From positions 1-12,890 of the forward strand of contig JACOVB010000234.1 in the NCBI GenBank assembly GCA_016177555.1: DNA of 12,890 nucleotides, read 5' to 3'. Positions 12,766 through 12,890 of this stretch are shown here, in pieces; the stretch's first letter is position 1; each line of letters starts with the position of its first letter. Position numbers and translations under genes: made by a program. A model generated the notes under the pieces. It searched no databases and was not told the origin of the DNA. It saw only the letters and a program-made list of their open reading frames with translations. This stretch comes from Candidatus Rokuibacteriota bacterium. Its GTDB lineage: Bacteria > Methylomirabilota > Methylomirabilia > Rokubacteriales > CSP1-6.

Positions 12766-12890
12766 ATGCCCAAGCAGGTGATGTTCAGCGACGAGGGGCG
12801 GGCCGCCCTGCTCCGCGGAGTCAATATCCTGACGATGGCGGTCAAGGCCACGATGGGGCCCAGGGGGCGTAACGTCGTCATCGACAAGAA
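12766..12890 (+). CDS. groEL: Chaperonin GroEL, N-terminal part (3' end outside the window)
   Basis: Forty-one codons of the 60 kDa chaperonin are present before the window ends. The ATG has an AGGAGG site 9 nt upstream (12751-12756). The protein begins [19 protein letters not shown] and continues [22 protein letters not shown], aligning with the GroEL N-terminus and the ATP-pocket GP.GRNVV motif. Compared with the usual NxLADAVKVTLGPKGRNV, it has T-M in place of A-D, plus A, M and R substitutions, so this copy is somewhat divergent at a usually conserved site. It is co-transcribed with groES. The rest of the protein cannot be judged here. Confidence 0.95.
   Translation, partial: MPKQVMFSDEGRAALLRGVNILTMAVKATMGPRGRNVVIDK

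Noticed and set aside
1..12890. CRISPR array, insertion sequence, tRNA or prophage signs
   Set aside because: No regularly spaced repeats, transposase motifs, terminal inverted repeats, cloverleaf-like sequence or phage genes were seen on either strand.

Overview
The window is about 12.9 kb of very GC-rich bacterial DNA with dense, strongly G/C-ending genes and several start/stop overlaps. The gene content suggests an environmental soil or groundwater bacterium. It includes a branched-chain amino acid-type ABC transporter next to a luciferase-like monooxygenase fragment, stand-alone catabolic genes (FAH family, ThDP decarboxylase, D-2-hydroxyacid dehydrogenase), an MrfA/MrfB-type repair pair and a CIRCE-controlled groESL. 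The style resembles Rokubacteria/Methylomirabilota or a GC-rich proteobacterium. That placement is inference from gene style only, and no rRNA or tRNA gene is visible.

Left part (1-3347): an operon running rightward encodes LivH (5' end cut by the window), LivM, LivG and LivF, with ATGA/TTGA-type overlaps. It is followed, overlapping the livF stop, by the first ~44 codons of a luciferase-like flavin monooxygenase. That reading frame then runs into unrelated sequence, including an orphan C-terminal coding tail ending at 3180. This is a broken gene or a rearrangement (or assembly) junction. A GC-rich, hairpin-rich spacer separates it from the convergent FAH-family gene.

Middle (3319-6556): a leftward unit holds a 46-codon small ORF with a strong Shine-Dalgarno, whose stop overlaps the ATG of an FAH-family hydrolase/dehydratase. 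A rightward operon, with its own promoter, encodes the two subunits of a split ThDP-dependent 2-oxoacid decarboxylase of the sulfopyruvate/phosphonopyruvate decarboxylase type. Past its 3' hairpin lies a short leftward remnant that looks like an Nramp-family transporter, followed by a leftward vanZ-like membrane protein gene.

Right part (6623-12890): a DEXH helicase with a C-terminal four-cysteine cluster and a DEDDh exonuclease form a probable mrfA-mrfB DNA-repair operon. A perfect TGTCAA-AG-TTGACA inverted repeat overlaps its candidate -35 box. The exonuclease gene overlaps tail to tail by 35 bp with a leftward pair: a GyaR-like D-2-hydroxyacid dehydrogenase and an FbpC/PotA-like ABC ATPase. 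Divergent from these is groES-groEL, with a near-consensus sigma-70 promoter overlapping a CIRCE (HrcA) operator. groEL is cut by the window end.

Most genes belong to well-known families. The observations most worth a second look are the small coupled ORF before the FAH gene, the gene remnants at three junctions, the palindrome in front of mrfAB, and the unassigned substrate of the split decarboxylase.
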